9,445 nt of DNA, from NCBI GenBank assembly GCA_031260235.1, contig JAIRKG010000068.1, forward strand, positions 1-9,445, read 5' to 3'. Positions 1 to 7,166 of this stretch are shown here, piece after piece. The position numbers and the translations under genes were made by a program. The notes under the pieces were generated by a model that saw only the letters and a program-made list of their open reading frames with translations, ran no database searches and was not told the DNA's origin. The DNA comes from Dysgonamonadaceae bacterium. GTDB taxonomy: Bacteria; Bacteroidota; Bacteroidia; Bacteroidales; Azobacteroidaceae. Positions within the stretch are counted from its first letter, which is position 1. Each line of letters opens with the position of its first letter.

Positions 1-496
1 ATGTTGAAATACCTGACATCGGTTGCAAAAAACCGAAATGTACACCATTTTTTTCCCTATACAATTTCGTTATTTCAGCCAAACCCGTTTTTATCTCACA
101 GGAAAATGATTCCGCATTGTAATAATAAAAGTTGGCCTTGCATTTCCAATTTTTACCATCGTCATTACCTGTTAGTTCTACAGATAAAATGATATTTTGA
201 GGTGTTTTACCTTTTGCAGTCAGGTGTGTTTTTTTGCTTGTCCACAAAAAGCGGGCATCCTCTATCGGACTGTTCAGCAAATCCTTTCTATTTAAGGTAA
301 CTCGTTTGTTTTTGTTCAGTTTTCCCTGTTCTTTGGCTGCAACATAGTGCCGAACGCCGATTTCCCATAAGCACAATGCCTGAAAAATTGTGGACTTGCC
401 GGAATTATTAGGACCAATAATTACGACAGAAGAAGATAAAGGAAATGACACGCTTTCCAACTTCTTAAAATTCTCTATTTTGATATTTGTTACCAT
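1..496 (-). CDS. AAA-family ATPase, N-terminal part (runs off the left edge)
   Basis: The minus strand is open from an ATG at 496 to the window edge (165 codons, no stop), so the gene is truncated by the window and not broken. The protein begins with a typical N-terminal beta strand (MVTNIKIENFKKLESVSF), followed by a perfect Walker A motif GPNNSGKST at residues 28-36. This arrangement is seen in RecF-, SMC- and OLD-like ATPases, including the many stand-alone AAA_15/AAA_23-type proteins. Residues 37-165 hold a charged, beta-rich stretch of the kind that fills the region before the coiled coil or TOPRIM part in these families. Walker B and the signature motif lie outside the window, so OLD nuclease, RecF-like repair factor and abortive-infection ATPase cannot be told apart. 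It lies 91 bp beyond the purM stop on the same strand, with a possible promoter of its own. The ATPase fold is secure; the role is unknown. Confidence 0.85.
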   Translation of the reverse strand, partial: MVTNIKIENFKKLESVSFPLSSSVVIIGPNNSGKSTIFQALCLWEIGVRHYVAAKEQGKLNKNKRVTLNRKDLLNSPIEDARFLWTSKKTHLTAKGKTPQNIILSVELTGNDDGKNWKCKANFYYYNAESFSCEIKTGLAEITKLYREKNGVHFGFLQPMSGIST

Positions 497-514
497 TGCA
501 AATTATTTTTTTTG

Positions 515-545
515 CGAAAGTATAATTTTTTTCGGACATAACAAT
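515..545 (-). promoter_or_regulatory. Possible Bacteroidota-type promoter for the AAA ATPase gene
   Basis: On the minus strand ATTG (545-542) is followed after exactly 19 nt by TACTTTCG (522-515), which fits the -33 TTTG / -7 TAnnTTTG pattern with one mismatch in each box. Transcription would begin near 510, about 14 nt before the ATG at 496. The good spacing and location are in its favour; the imperfect boxes keep the confidence moderate. Confidence 0.4.
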
Positions 546-568
546 TATGGCTGTATGCACACAATCCA

Positions 569-584
569 CACAGTTGCAACTGTG
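569..584. repeat. 16-bp perfect palindrome just after purM
   Basis: CACAGTTGCAACTGTG reads the same on both strands. It lies 3 nt past the purM stop codon and about 73 bp ahead of the ATPase gene. It could be an operator for a dimeric protein or a small hairpin (5-bp stem, 6-nt loop). No T-run follows it in the direction of purM transcription, so it is not a convincing intrinsic terminator. Confidence 0.45.
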
Positions 585-587
585 ATT

Positions 588-1757
588 CTAACTGTAAAAA
601 TAGTTCTTCCCTCCGCTTTCAATAACCAATTCTTTTCTTTCCGAAGCCTCCGTAAATCCAATAATCCGGGCTTCAATCCCAAACGAATTGGAAATAGCAA
701 TCACCTCTGCGGCAAACTTTTCCGGAAGATAAACCTCCATCCGATGCCCCATATTGAAAACCTTATACATTTCCTGCCAATCGGCGCCCGATTGTTCCCG
801 AATTAGCCGGAAGAGCGGCGGAACCGGGAATAAATTATTCTTAACGATTTTCAGTTTGTCCACGAAATGCAGTATTTTCGTCTGCGCCCCGCCGGAAACA
901 TGCACCATGCCGTGGATTTGAGGACGCAATTCGTCTAAAACTTTTTTGACGACCGGCGCATAAGTGCGCGTTGGCGAAAGCATCAATTTTCCCGTGTCTA
1001 TTCCCAAATCTTCAATCGTTTCCGTCAATGTCTTTTGACCGGAATAGATTAAATCGACAGGTGTATTCGGGTCGTAACTTTCGGGATATTTCGCTGCCAG
1101 GTATTTTGCAAAAATGTCGTGACGCGCGGAAGTCAATCCGTTGCTGCCCATGCCGCCGTTGTATTTTTTTTCGTAAACGGCTTGTCCGCATGAAGATAGA
1201 CCGACAATTACATCGCCTGCGCGGATATGGGCATTATCTATCACGTCCGAACGTTTCATGCGACAGGCAACCGTGCTATCGACAATTATTGTTCTCACCA
1301 GGTCGCCGACGTCGGCAGTTTCGCCGCCTGTCGGATAGATATGCACGCCTAAAGCGCTCAGTTCTTCGCACAATTCGTTGGTTCCCCGAATAACGGCAGA
1401 AATAACTTCGCCCGGAATCAAATGTTTGTTCCGCCCGATTGTTGAAGAAAGCAGGATATTGTCTGTTGCGCCCACGCAAAGCAGATCGTCGATATTCATA
1501 ATCAAAGCGTCCTGAGCAATGCCTTTCCAAACCGACAAGTCGCCGGTTTCCTTCCAATAGATATAAGCCAAAGAAGATTTGGTGCCGGCTCCGTCGGCAT
1601 GCATGATGTTGCAACAGGCAGGGTCTCCGCCCAGAATATCAGGGATTATTTTACAAAAAGCCTTCGGAAAAATGCCTTTGTCGATGTTTTTAATGGCATT
1701 GTGAACATCTTCTTTCGCCGCCGAAACGCCACGTTGCATGTATTTTTGATCAGTCAT
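588..1757 (-). CDS. purM: Phosphoribosylformylglycinamidine cyclo-ligase (AIR synthase)
   Basis: PurM converts formylglycinamidine ribonucleotide (FGAM) and ATP to aminoimidazole ribonucleotide, step 5 of purine synthesis, in the cytosol as a homodimer. The 389-residue product shows the family motifs in order: HADGAGTK at 53-60 (nucleotide/phosphate loop), MNIDDLLCVGA at 87-97, GGETADVGD at 144-152, GLSSCG at 186-191, GGMGSNG at 201-207, HVSGGAQTK at 286-294 and FNMGHRMEV at 334-342. Enterobacterial PurM is about 345 residues. The greater length here, with an insert around 190-260, matches the type I know from Bacteroidota. The ATG at 1757 gives a natural N-terminus (MTDQKYMQRGVSAAKEDV). It lies 306 bp downstream of sufD on the same strand, separated by the 21-bp repeat array. 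I see no consensus promoter directly ahead of it, so it may rely on read-through from sufCD or on a promoter I cannot recognise. Confidence 0.94.
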   Translation of the reverse strand: MTDQKYMQRGVSAAKEDVHNAIKNIDKGIFPKAFCKIIPDILGGDPACCNIMHADGAGTKSSLAYIYWKETGDLSVWKGIAQDALIMNIDDLLCVGATDNILLSSTIGRNKHLIPGEVISAVIRGTNELCEELSALGVHIYPTGGETADVGDLVRTIIVDSTVACRMKRSDVIDNAHIRAGDVIVGLSSCGQAVYEKKYNGGMGSNGLTSARHDIFAKYLAAKYPESYDPNTPVDLIYSGQKTLTETIEDLGIDTGKLMLSPTRTYAPVVKKVLDELRPQIHGMVHVSGGAQTKILHFVDKLKIVKNNLFPVPPLFRLIREQSGADWQEMYKVFNMGHRMEVYLPEKFAAEVIAISNSFGIEARIIGFTEASERKELVIESGGKNYFYS

Positions 1758-1829
1758 ATTGAGATGTAAATGTATATGTATTCAAAGAATTTGTTTTTCA
1801 CGTATTGTTCGGAAATAGTTGTAAAAATC

Positions 1830-2060
1830 ATCGCTTTTGGGGAACTCCCCGGAACTTTGGGAGTACACTCCGGAACTTTGGGAGTACACTCCGAAACCTT
1901 GGGAGTACACTCCGGAACTTCGGGGGTACACTCCGGAACTTCGGGGGTACACTCCGGAACCTTGGGAGTACGCTCCGGAACTTCGGGAGTACACTCCGGA
2001 ACTTCGGGAGTACGCTCCCAAACCTTTGGGGAACTCCCCAAAATCTTGGGGGTATACCCC
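1830..2060. repeat. Eleven-unit tandem array, 21-bp period, each unit with a 12-bp dyad
   Basis: Eleven contiguous 21-bp units run from 1830 to 2060 with no spacers, filling most of the sufD-purM gap. The array starts 3 nt after the sufD stop and ends 72 bp before the purM ATG. Bases 10-21 of each unit form an inverted repeat: GGAGTACACTCC in units 2-4 and 8, GGGGAACTCCCC in units 1 and 10, GGGGTATACCCC in unit 11. Units 5-6 (GGGGTACACTCC) and 7 and 9 (GGAGTACGCTCC) each have one mismatch in the dyad. The left part of the unit (GGAACTTYG or variants) is less symmetric. Outer units are the most divergent, as expected of an array that grows in the middle. Because 21 is a multiple of three and the unit has no stop, several frames are open through it, which explains spurious repeat ORFs on both strands. 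Binding-site array, RNA structure and selfish repeat are all possible. Confidence 0.95.
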
Positions 2061-2063
2061 TGA

Positions 2064-3416
2064 TTATTCGTTAATTCTTCCGCAATCCCTGCAGGTCACC
2101 AACTCTCCCTTAAACCGCTTTTCAACCAGCATCTTAAGCCGGTTGCACATTCCGTCTATACGAATCTCGCTTATGACGTCGTCAGTGAAGGCAAACTTGA
2201 GCAGCAAAACGGCTTCCTCTTTCCTGACGCCGCGCGAACAGATATAAAAGAGCGCCTGCTCGTCCAACTGCCCTGTGGTCATTCCGTGAGAGCATTTCAC
2301 GTCGTCGGCATAAATCTCTAATTGAGGGTTGGAAAACATGCGGCAAGAGCGGCTTCCCAGCAAGTTTCGGTTGCTCTGGTAAGCCTCGGTTTTCCGGGCA
2401 TTTTCGGCAACAATAATCCGCCCGTTGAAGACTCCCTCCGCCTCGCCGTCAAGTATATATTTAAACAATTCCCTGCATTTGCAGTTTGGAGCTAAATGAT
2501 TGATAAGCGTATAATTATCTATCTTTTGCCGGTTGTCGGCAACAGCCATTCCATAGAGGTGTGTTCCGGCATGTTTGCCCGCCAAATCGACAGTATAATT
2601 GTTGCGCGTTGTGCCGTTGTTCAGCGTAATGCTGTTGATTCTAACTTCCGACGCCTCGTCCTGCCGGACAAAGCAGTTGGTTAGCCTGATTGTGTTCGGG
2701 CTGCTTTCTTCCAGTTCGCAAAAGTCAAATCCGGCATTTTCCCCGGCATAAATCTCGACGACTTGTGTATTTGCAGTTATCGGACATTCGTCGTAAGCAT
2801 GGTCGCAGACCAGTATTTTTGCCTTTGCACCCCGTTCGAGTATAAATAACATCCGTCTGTTAATCAATGAATTATTATTGCCTGCCGAAATATTAGTCAA
2901 TTGAACCGTTCTGTCGATGACCACATTTTCAGGTACATACAGAACATATCCATCCTGCACAAAAGCAGTGTTGAACGCAGAAAGCCCATCCTCCTTCGCG
3001 CTCGCAATTTGATTATAATACTTCGTAAATAAAGAAGGATACTGCCTTGCAAAAGCGTTCAGGCTGTCGGAAAAGACTGTTGCCGGCAAGTCGTTTTGCG
3101 TTTTATTGCCAACAAAATGACCGTTGACAACAAAATGTTTGTGTGAATTTAAATTGGGAACATCACAACGAAAAACCCTGTATGGATTAACGTTGATACT
3201 TGCACGGCTCAGGTAAAAACCAAAATCAACGTCATTCCCGTGCAGGCGGGAATCCCAAGCGCAGGGATCATCATGCGAACCCCGCTTACGCGGGGATGAC
3301 AAAACGGTTGATGCAAACATATCAAGCGCCGCTTCGCGGTAAGAATTAAGCAACGGCGCACAGCCTCTGTCTATCTCCTTTCTATACGAATTAAAAAAGT
3401 CAATATACTGTTTCAT
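2064..3416 (-). CDS. sufD: Fe-S cluster assembly scaffold SufD, carrying an in-frame palindromic insert
   Basis: SufD partners SufB and SufC in the cytosolic SufBC2D scaffold that builds iron-sulfur clusters. The 450-residue product has the Bacteroidales-like pattern: YRVFRCDVPN at 79-88, LSAFNTAFVQDGYVLYVPENV at 145-165, the beta-helix core (about 170-370), LEIYADDVKCSHG at 366-378 with the conserved C375 and H377, the helical end VEKRFKGEL at 431-439, and a Cys-rich tail (TCRDCG). Residues 39-62 (SSPRKRGSHDDPCAWDSRLHGN and flanks) are unlike any SufD and are encoded by the palindromic element at 3231-3300. They occupy the place where relatives, as I recall them, have a conserved GFPTxKxExYKYT-type segment. 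The frame is kept through the insert, so the protein is complete but altered. The start is 6 nt after the sufC stop, implying one transcript. Function is uncertain only because of the insert. Confidence 0.9.
   Translation of the reverse strand: MKQYIDFFNSYRKEIDRGCAPLLNSYREAALDMFASTVLSSPRKRGSHDDPCAWDSRLHGNDVDFGFYLSRASINVNPYRVFRCDVPNLNSHKHFVVNGHFVGNKTQNDLPATVFSDSLNAFARQYPSLFTKYYNQIASAKEDGLSAFNTAFVQDGYVLYVPENVVIDRTVQLTNISAGNNNSLINRRMLFILERGAKAKILVCDHAYDECPITANTQVVEIYAGENAGFDFCELEESSPNTIRLTNCFVRQDEASEVRINSITLNNGTTRNNYTVDLAGKHAGTHLYGMAVADNRQKIDNYTLINHLAPNCKCRELFKYILDGEAEGVFNGRIIVAENARKTEAYQSNRNLLGSRSCRMFSNPQLEIYADDVKCSHGMTTGQLDEQALFYICSRGVRKEEAVLLLKFAFTDDVISEIRIDGMCNRLKMLVEKRFKGELVTCRDCGRINE
3231..3300. 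repeat. 70-bp palindromic element inside sufD
   Basis: The element begins GTCATTCCCG and ends GGGGATGAC, with inverted GTCAT/ATGAC ends. It contains two hairpins: ATTCCCG...CGGGAAT around 3234-3253, and CCCCGC-TTAC-GCGGGG around 3280-3295. Sequences with GTCATTCCCGC and GGGGATGAC ends are familiar as dispersed intergenic repeats in many bacteria, where translation gives phrases like SSPRKRGS. Here it lies within a coding gene and is read through in frame, similar in principle to the palindromic elements inside Rickettsia proteins. Confidence 0.85.
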
Positions 3417-3422
3417 ACACTT

Positions 3423-4169
3423 TCATTCTTCGCCTTTCACCCAGTCATATCCTTTTTCTTCCAGTTCCATAGCCAGTTCGGGACCTGCAGTGCGAATAAT
3501 TTTCCCGTTATACAAAACATGTACAATATCAGGCTTTATATAATTCAGCAACCGCTGGTAATGCGTTATCACTATCGCCGCATTTTCCGGCTTTCTTAAC
3601 CTGTTAACGCCTTGCGCTACAATCCGGAGCGCATCTATGTCCAACCCGCTGTCGGTTTCGTCAAGGATAGATAATTTCGGCTCCAGCATTGCCATCTGGA
3701 ATATCTCGTTACGCTTTTTCTCGCCGCCTGAAAAACCCTCGTTCACCGAGCGGTTTATCAAATTCTTGTCCAATTCGACAATCGCCTGCTTCTCGCGCAT
3801 CAGTTTCAGAAAATCGCCTGCTGATATCGGCTCTTCGCCCCTGTATTTCCTGTGTTCATTGACGGCAGTTCGCATAAAATTCACCATACTCACCCCGGGT
3901 ATTTCCACCGGGTACTGGAAACTCAAAAAAATACCGGCAAAAGAACGTTCCTCTGCCGGCATTTCAAGCAAATTCCTGCCCTCAAAAATAATCTCGCCTT
4001 CGGTAACTTCAAAAGCCGGATGCCCAACCAACACTGCCGATAAAGTGCTTTTCCCCGAGCCGTTCGGTCCCATAACGGCATGAATTTCCCCCGCTTTTAC
4101 ATGTAAATCCAAGCCTTTTATGATTTCTTTTCCATTGACGGAAGCATGTAAATTCTTTATTATTAACAT
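3423..4169 (-). CDS. sufC: Fe-S cluster assembly ATPase SufC
   Basis: SufC is the ABC-type ATPase that drives conformational change in the SufBC2D scaffold; it is cytosolic and not part of a transporter. The 248-residue protein is full length and has every expected motif: Walker A GPNGSGKST at 34-42, Q-loop FQYP with Q85, signature FSGGEKKR at 146-153, Walker B/D-loop LSILDETDSGLD at 166-177 with E171 as catalytic base, and switch H203 (ITHYQRLL). The phrase SGLDIDALRIVAQGVN is typical of SufC. It is the first gene of its transcript: a perfect promoter lies 22 bp upstream and the next gene is divergent. That is unusual, because sufB normally comes immediately before sufC. sufD follows after 6 nt. 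Confidence 0.96.
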   Translation of the reverse strand: MLIIKNLHASVNGKEIIKGLDLHVKAGEIHAVMGPNGSGKSTLSAVLVGHPAFEVTEGEIIFEGRNLLEMPAEERSFAGIFLSFQYPVEIPGVSMVNFMRTAVNEHRKYRGEEPISAGDFLKLMREKQAIVELDKNLINRSVNEGFSGGEKKRNEIFQMAMLEPKLSILDETDSGLDIDALRIVAQGVNRLRKPENAAIVITHYQRLLNYIKPDIVHVLYNGKIIRTAGPELAMELEEKGYDWVKGEE

Positions 4170-4190
4170 AAATTGTAATGATTAGAGCGG

Positions 4191-4221
4191 CAAAATTACA
4201 TGAAAATCTTGCTATTTCAAA
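4191..4221 (-). promoter_or_regulatory. Bacteroidota-type promoter for sufCD
   Basis: On the minus strand TTTG (4221-4218) is followed after exactly 19 nt by TAATTTTG (4198-4191), a perfect match to the -33 TTTG and -7 TAnnTTTG consensus. Transcription should start near 4185, leaving a leader of about 16 nt before the sufC ATG at 4169. It overlaps the divergent promoter for the helicase gene across 4209-4221. Confidence 0.75.
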
Positions 4222-4238
4222 GTTTTCACCTACTTTTG
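4209..4238 (+). promoter_or_regulatory. Bacteroidota-type promoter for the nuclease-helicase gene
   Basis: TTG (4209-4211, within CTTG) is followed after exactly 19 nt by TACTTTTG (4231-4238), a perfect -7 box. The expected start of transcription is near 4243-4245, at the ATG of the downstream gene (4242), so the transcript would have almost no leader. It lies back to back with, and partly inside, the sufC promoter. Confidence 0.55.
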
Positions 4239-4241
4239 TAT

Positions 4242-7115
4242 ATGGAAAAACTGAAATCACTCCGTGTCATATATAAAAAACCGACAGGAGAAAATTTCCT
4301 TGCCGAAATACCCGGAAAACAATCTATCACAGTAGTTTGTAACGAATTGCAACAGATGGAACTCAACAATATGTTGCCTGTCCTTCACTCCGGGAATATC
4401 TTTAATTTGCTGAATGTAAAAGAACTGTCACCCGATACTTTCGCTGCCGAGTTCCTTATTTTCGAGCCGGATTATCTGGTCGATATCAGTATCCTTGCCG
4501 AATGTTTTCGTTCCTGCGGACGGCATTTCCTGAATTATACCCTCTCGCGCTTGCAGGAAAAAGAAACTACGCCTGCCATTTTGCTTGGGAATACCGCCAA
4601 TTTTTTTATTGACGAACTGGTTAACGAAGACCCCAAAAACCCCGCCGACTATCAATCCGCAATCAAAAAAATGTTCAAAACCGCAGCATTTGGATTCACC
4701 GCCTGCGAGGCTTTGAAAGACAGCGAAACGGAATCCAAGTTTTTTGCCGATAGCCAAAAGCAGTTTAAAAACATCCGCTATGCCGTGCAAAAGTTTTTCC
4801 CGCGAGCCGATATAGACAGGGAGAAGTCGGTGCTGGAGCCGTCATTTATCTGCAACACATTGGGAATACAGGGACGTTTGGACTTAATGTTGAGCGATTA
4901 TTCCGCTTTTATTGAATTGAAATCGGGGAAAGCGATTGAAGATTTCCGCACGGGCGGACAATTCATTCGATCTGCCGAAAACCATTATACGCAAATGATT
5001 TTATATCTCGCCGCGCTTGAATTTAACATCGGCGTGAAAACATCCAAAATCCGTTCCTATCTGCTTTATTCCAAATATCCCATCATGAGTTGTGAAAACC
5101 ATTCACGGAAACAATTGCACAAGGCGCTGGAGATCAGGAATCAAATCGTGGTTCAGGAATATGCTTTGCATACGGCAAACGACTCGACGGTTACGGGCGA
5201 ACTGCTCGCCAAAGTCAATGCCGAAAATCTGAATACCGAAAACCTTTCCGGCAAATTCTTCGATAATTACCTGACGCCGTCAATCAACCGTTTCTCGATA
5301 GCCTTCTCGCGCCTGAACGAAATAGAAAAAGCCTATTTCCTGCGGGTATATACCTTTGTATTGAAAGAATTATGGCTTTCAAAGGCGGGCGAACGCGAAT
5401 ACGAAGGCGTGAAAAAAGCGGCGGTTTTGTGGAATGCATCATTCGATGACAAACTAATTGCAGGCGAACTTTTATATGATTTGAAAATCACAGATAACCG
5501 CGCAGCGGAAGAAGACCATACAATCCGTTTGGAAATTCCGGTATACAGGGATATGTATTTGCCGAATTTCCGCGTGGGCGACGCGGTCGTGTTATACGAA
5601 AGAAACACGGTGGAAGATACCGTCAATAACAGGCAGGTTTTCAGGGGAGCGATCGAAGTGCTGAACGGGAATACGCTGATAATAAGGATTCGCTACCGGC
5701 AAAAGAACCGGCAGGTTTGGAATCCCAATGCGCTCTATGCCGTTGAACACGACTATATGGACACGACTTTTACCGGAATGTTCCGCGCTCTAACCTGTTT
5801 TTTATATGCCAACCCGGACAGAAAAAAGCTCTTGTTAGGTGAAGGACACACGCCAAACGGCACACAGGCATCCCCCGTTCATCCTTCGCCGATATTTCTC
5901 CTTATCGGTCCTCCGGGGTCGGGCAAAACTTCAATCGCCTTGAAGCAAATGGTGGAGAGCGAATTACAAAAGGATGGAGCGAATATCCTGTTACTTTCCT
6001 ATACCAACCGCGCGGTAGACGAGATTTGCAAAGCGCTTTCGGATATTAGTCCCGCACCGCAGTATATTCGCATAGGTAACGAGTTGAACTGTGCGCCTGA
6101 ATTTCGTTCGCATCTGCAGGAGAATTATTTGGAAAATTGTAACAGCCGCCGCGAAGTAACGGAAATCATCGACCGTTGCCGGATTTTTGTTGGAACGGCA
6201 GCCTCCGTTTGGAATAAACAGGAACTTTTCCGGATGAAACATTTTGACCTTGCCATTATCGACGAGGCAACCCAATTGCTTGAGCCGCAACTTTTGGGCA
6301 TTTTTTGCGCACGGAACGCAGCCGGTGAAAATGCCATTGATCGTTTTGTGTTGATTGGCGACCATAAGCAGTTGCCTGCCGTCGTCATGCAAAGTAAGGA
6401 AGAAAGCCGCATAAACGAACCGATTCTCAATGCAGCCGGATTGACCGACCTGAGCAGTTCGCTGTTTGAGCGGCTCTACCGTCAATATAGCAAACAGGGG
6501 CTTACATCCGCTTTCGACATACTAACGCGACAAGGCAGGATGCATCCGGCAATTTCGGCATTTCCCTCCAAATATTTCTACGACGGGCGTTTGGAATCCG
6601 CCGGACTGCCGCATCAAACCGAAGAATGGACAGGGCGCAGCCGCGTTCATTTCCATTCAATCAAACCTTTGGAGAATGAATTGACGGATAAGGCAAATAT
6701 CAATGAAGCATTGCGGGTAACGGAGATTTGCCGCGAATTATACGGCAAATGCGCAAAATTCAATCCAAACAGCGTTGGAATTATTACGCCTTATCGAAGC
6801 CAAATTGCATTAATCCACAAAAAATTGCAGGAAACGGCAATCGAAGCATTTACAAAAATCACAGTCGATACGGTCGAACGGTTTCAAGGCAGCCAGCGCG
6901 ACACGATTATCTATTCCTTTTGCGTGAAAACGGAAAAACAACTGTATTTCCTCCCCAACCAAATGGAAGAAAACGGCAAACCGATTGACCGCAAATTGAA
7001 TGTTGCACTGACCCGTGCACGGAAAGAACTTTTTATTGTCGGAAACAGGGAACTGTTGTGTAAAAATGAGATTTATCGAAAGTTGATAGAATATATTGAG
7101 GAAAATAATAAATAA
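4242..7115 (+). CDS. Dna2-like PD-(D/E)XK nuclease fused to an SF1 helicase
   Basis: This 957-residue protein combines a nuclease and a DNA helicase, as in Dna2, which processes flaps and resects DNA ends. The N-terminal nuclease has QGRLDL (210-215, metal-binding D214), IELKSGK (224-230, E225 and K227) and TQMILYL (250-256, the Q-x3-Y motif). A beta-rich region (about 430-510, with FRVGDAVVLYER) fits the 1B barrel. Helicase motifs follow: Walker A GPPGSGKT 556-563, Ia LLSYTNRAVDEI 584-595, II IIDEATQ 672-678, III GDHKQLPAV 706-714, IV GRMHPAIS 765-772, V VDTVERFQGSQRD 875-887, VI NVALTRARKELFIVGN 920-935. The C-x2-C-x5-C set expected after Q-x3-Y in iron-sulfur Dna2/Cas4/AddB nucleases is absent; only C284 is nearby. 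I chose the ATG at 4242 over the one at 4200 (14 codons longer) because the promoter lies between them. Its cellular role (repair, replication or defence) cannot be settled from context. Confidence 0.87.
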   Translation: MEKLKSLRVIYKKPTGENFLAEIPGKQSITVVCNELQQMELNNMLPVLHSGNIFNLLNVKELSPDTFAAEFLIFEPDYLVDISILAECFRSCGRHFLNYTLSRLQEKETTPAILLGNTANFFIDELVNEDPKNPADYQSAIKKMFKTAAFGFTACEALKDSETESKFFADSQKQFKNIRYAVQKFFPRADIDREKSVLEPSFICNTLGIQGRLDLMLSDYSAFIELKSGKAIEDFRTGGQFIRSAENHYTQMILYLAALEFNIGVKTSKIRSYLLYSKYPIMSCENHSRKQLHKALEIRNQIVVQEYALHTANDSTVTGELLAKVNAENLNTENLSGKFFDNYLTPSINRFSIAFSRLNEIEKAYFLRVYTFVLKELWLSKAGEREYEGVKKAAVLWNASFDDKLIAGELLYDLKITDNRAAEEDHTIRLEIPVYRDMYLPNFRVGDAVVLYERNTVEDTVNNRQVFRGAIEVLNGNTLIIRIRYRQKNRQVWNPNALYAVEHDYMDTTFTGMFRALTCFLYANPDRKKLLLGEGHTPNGTQASPVHPSPIFLLIGPPGSGKTSIALKQMVESELQKDGANILLLSYTNRAVDEICKALSDISPAPQYIRIGNELNCAPEFRSHLQENYLENCNSRREVTEIIDRCRIFVGTAASVWNKQELFRMKHFDLAIIDEATQLLEPQLLGIFCARNAAGENAIDRFVLIGDHKQLPAVVMQSKEESRINEPILNAAGLTDLSSSLFERLYRQYSKQGLTSAFDILTRQGRMHPAISAFPSKYFYDGRLESAGLPHQTEEWTGRSRVHFHSIKPLENELTDKANINEALRVTEICRELYGKCAKFNPNSVGIITPYRSQIALIHKKLQETAIEAFTKITVDTVERFQGSQRDTIIYSFCVKTEKQLYFLPNQMEENGKPIDRKLNVALTRARKELFIVGNRELLCKNEIYRKLIEYIEENNK

Positions 7116-7166
7116 ATGGATCTAATTAGTTTATATTTTTTGGGCTTGCTTTGCGCTTTCGCCCCC

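Noticed and set aside
497..587. Intrinsic terminator after purM
   Set aside because: The palindrome at 569-584 is not followed by a T tract in the direction of purM transcription.
1754..2041. Minus-strand ORF of 95 codons with PEVPECT-type repeats whose stop overlaps the purM start (ATGA)
   Set aside because: The repeat has no stop in several frames on both strands because its period is a multiple of three, so open frames are automatic. The part outside the array is low-complexity and has no recognisable protein features. The 4-bp overlap with purM is the only point in its favour.
4200..4241. Upstream ATG adding 14 residues to the nuclease-helicase
   Set aside because: The best promoter for the gene lies between the two ATGs, and the extra residues are a hydrophobic run translated from promoter DNA.
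1..7115. Defence island made of the AAA ATPase and the nuclease-helicase
   Set aside because: They are on opposite strands and separated by housekeeping genes sufCD and purM, with separate promoters; nothing ties them together.
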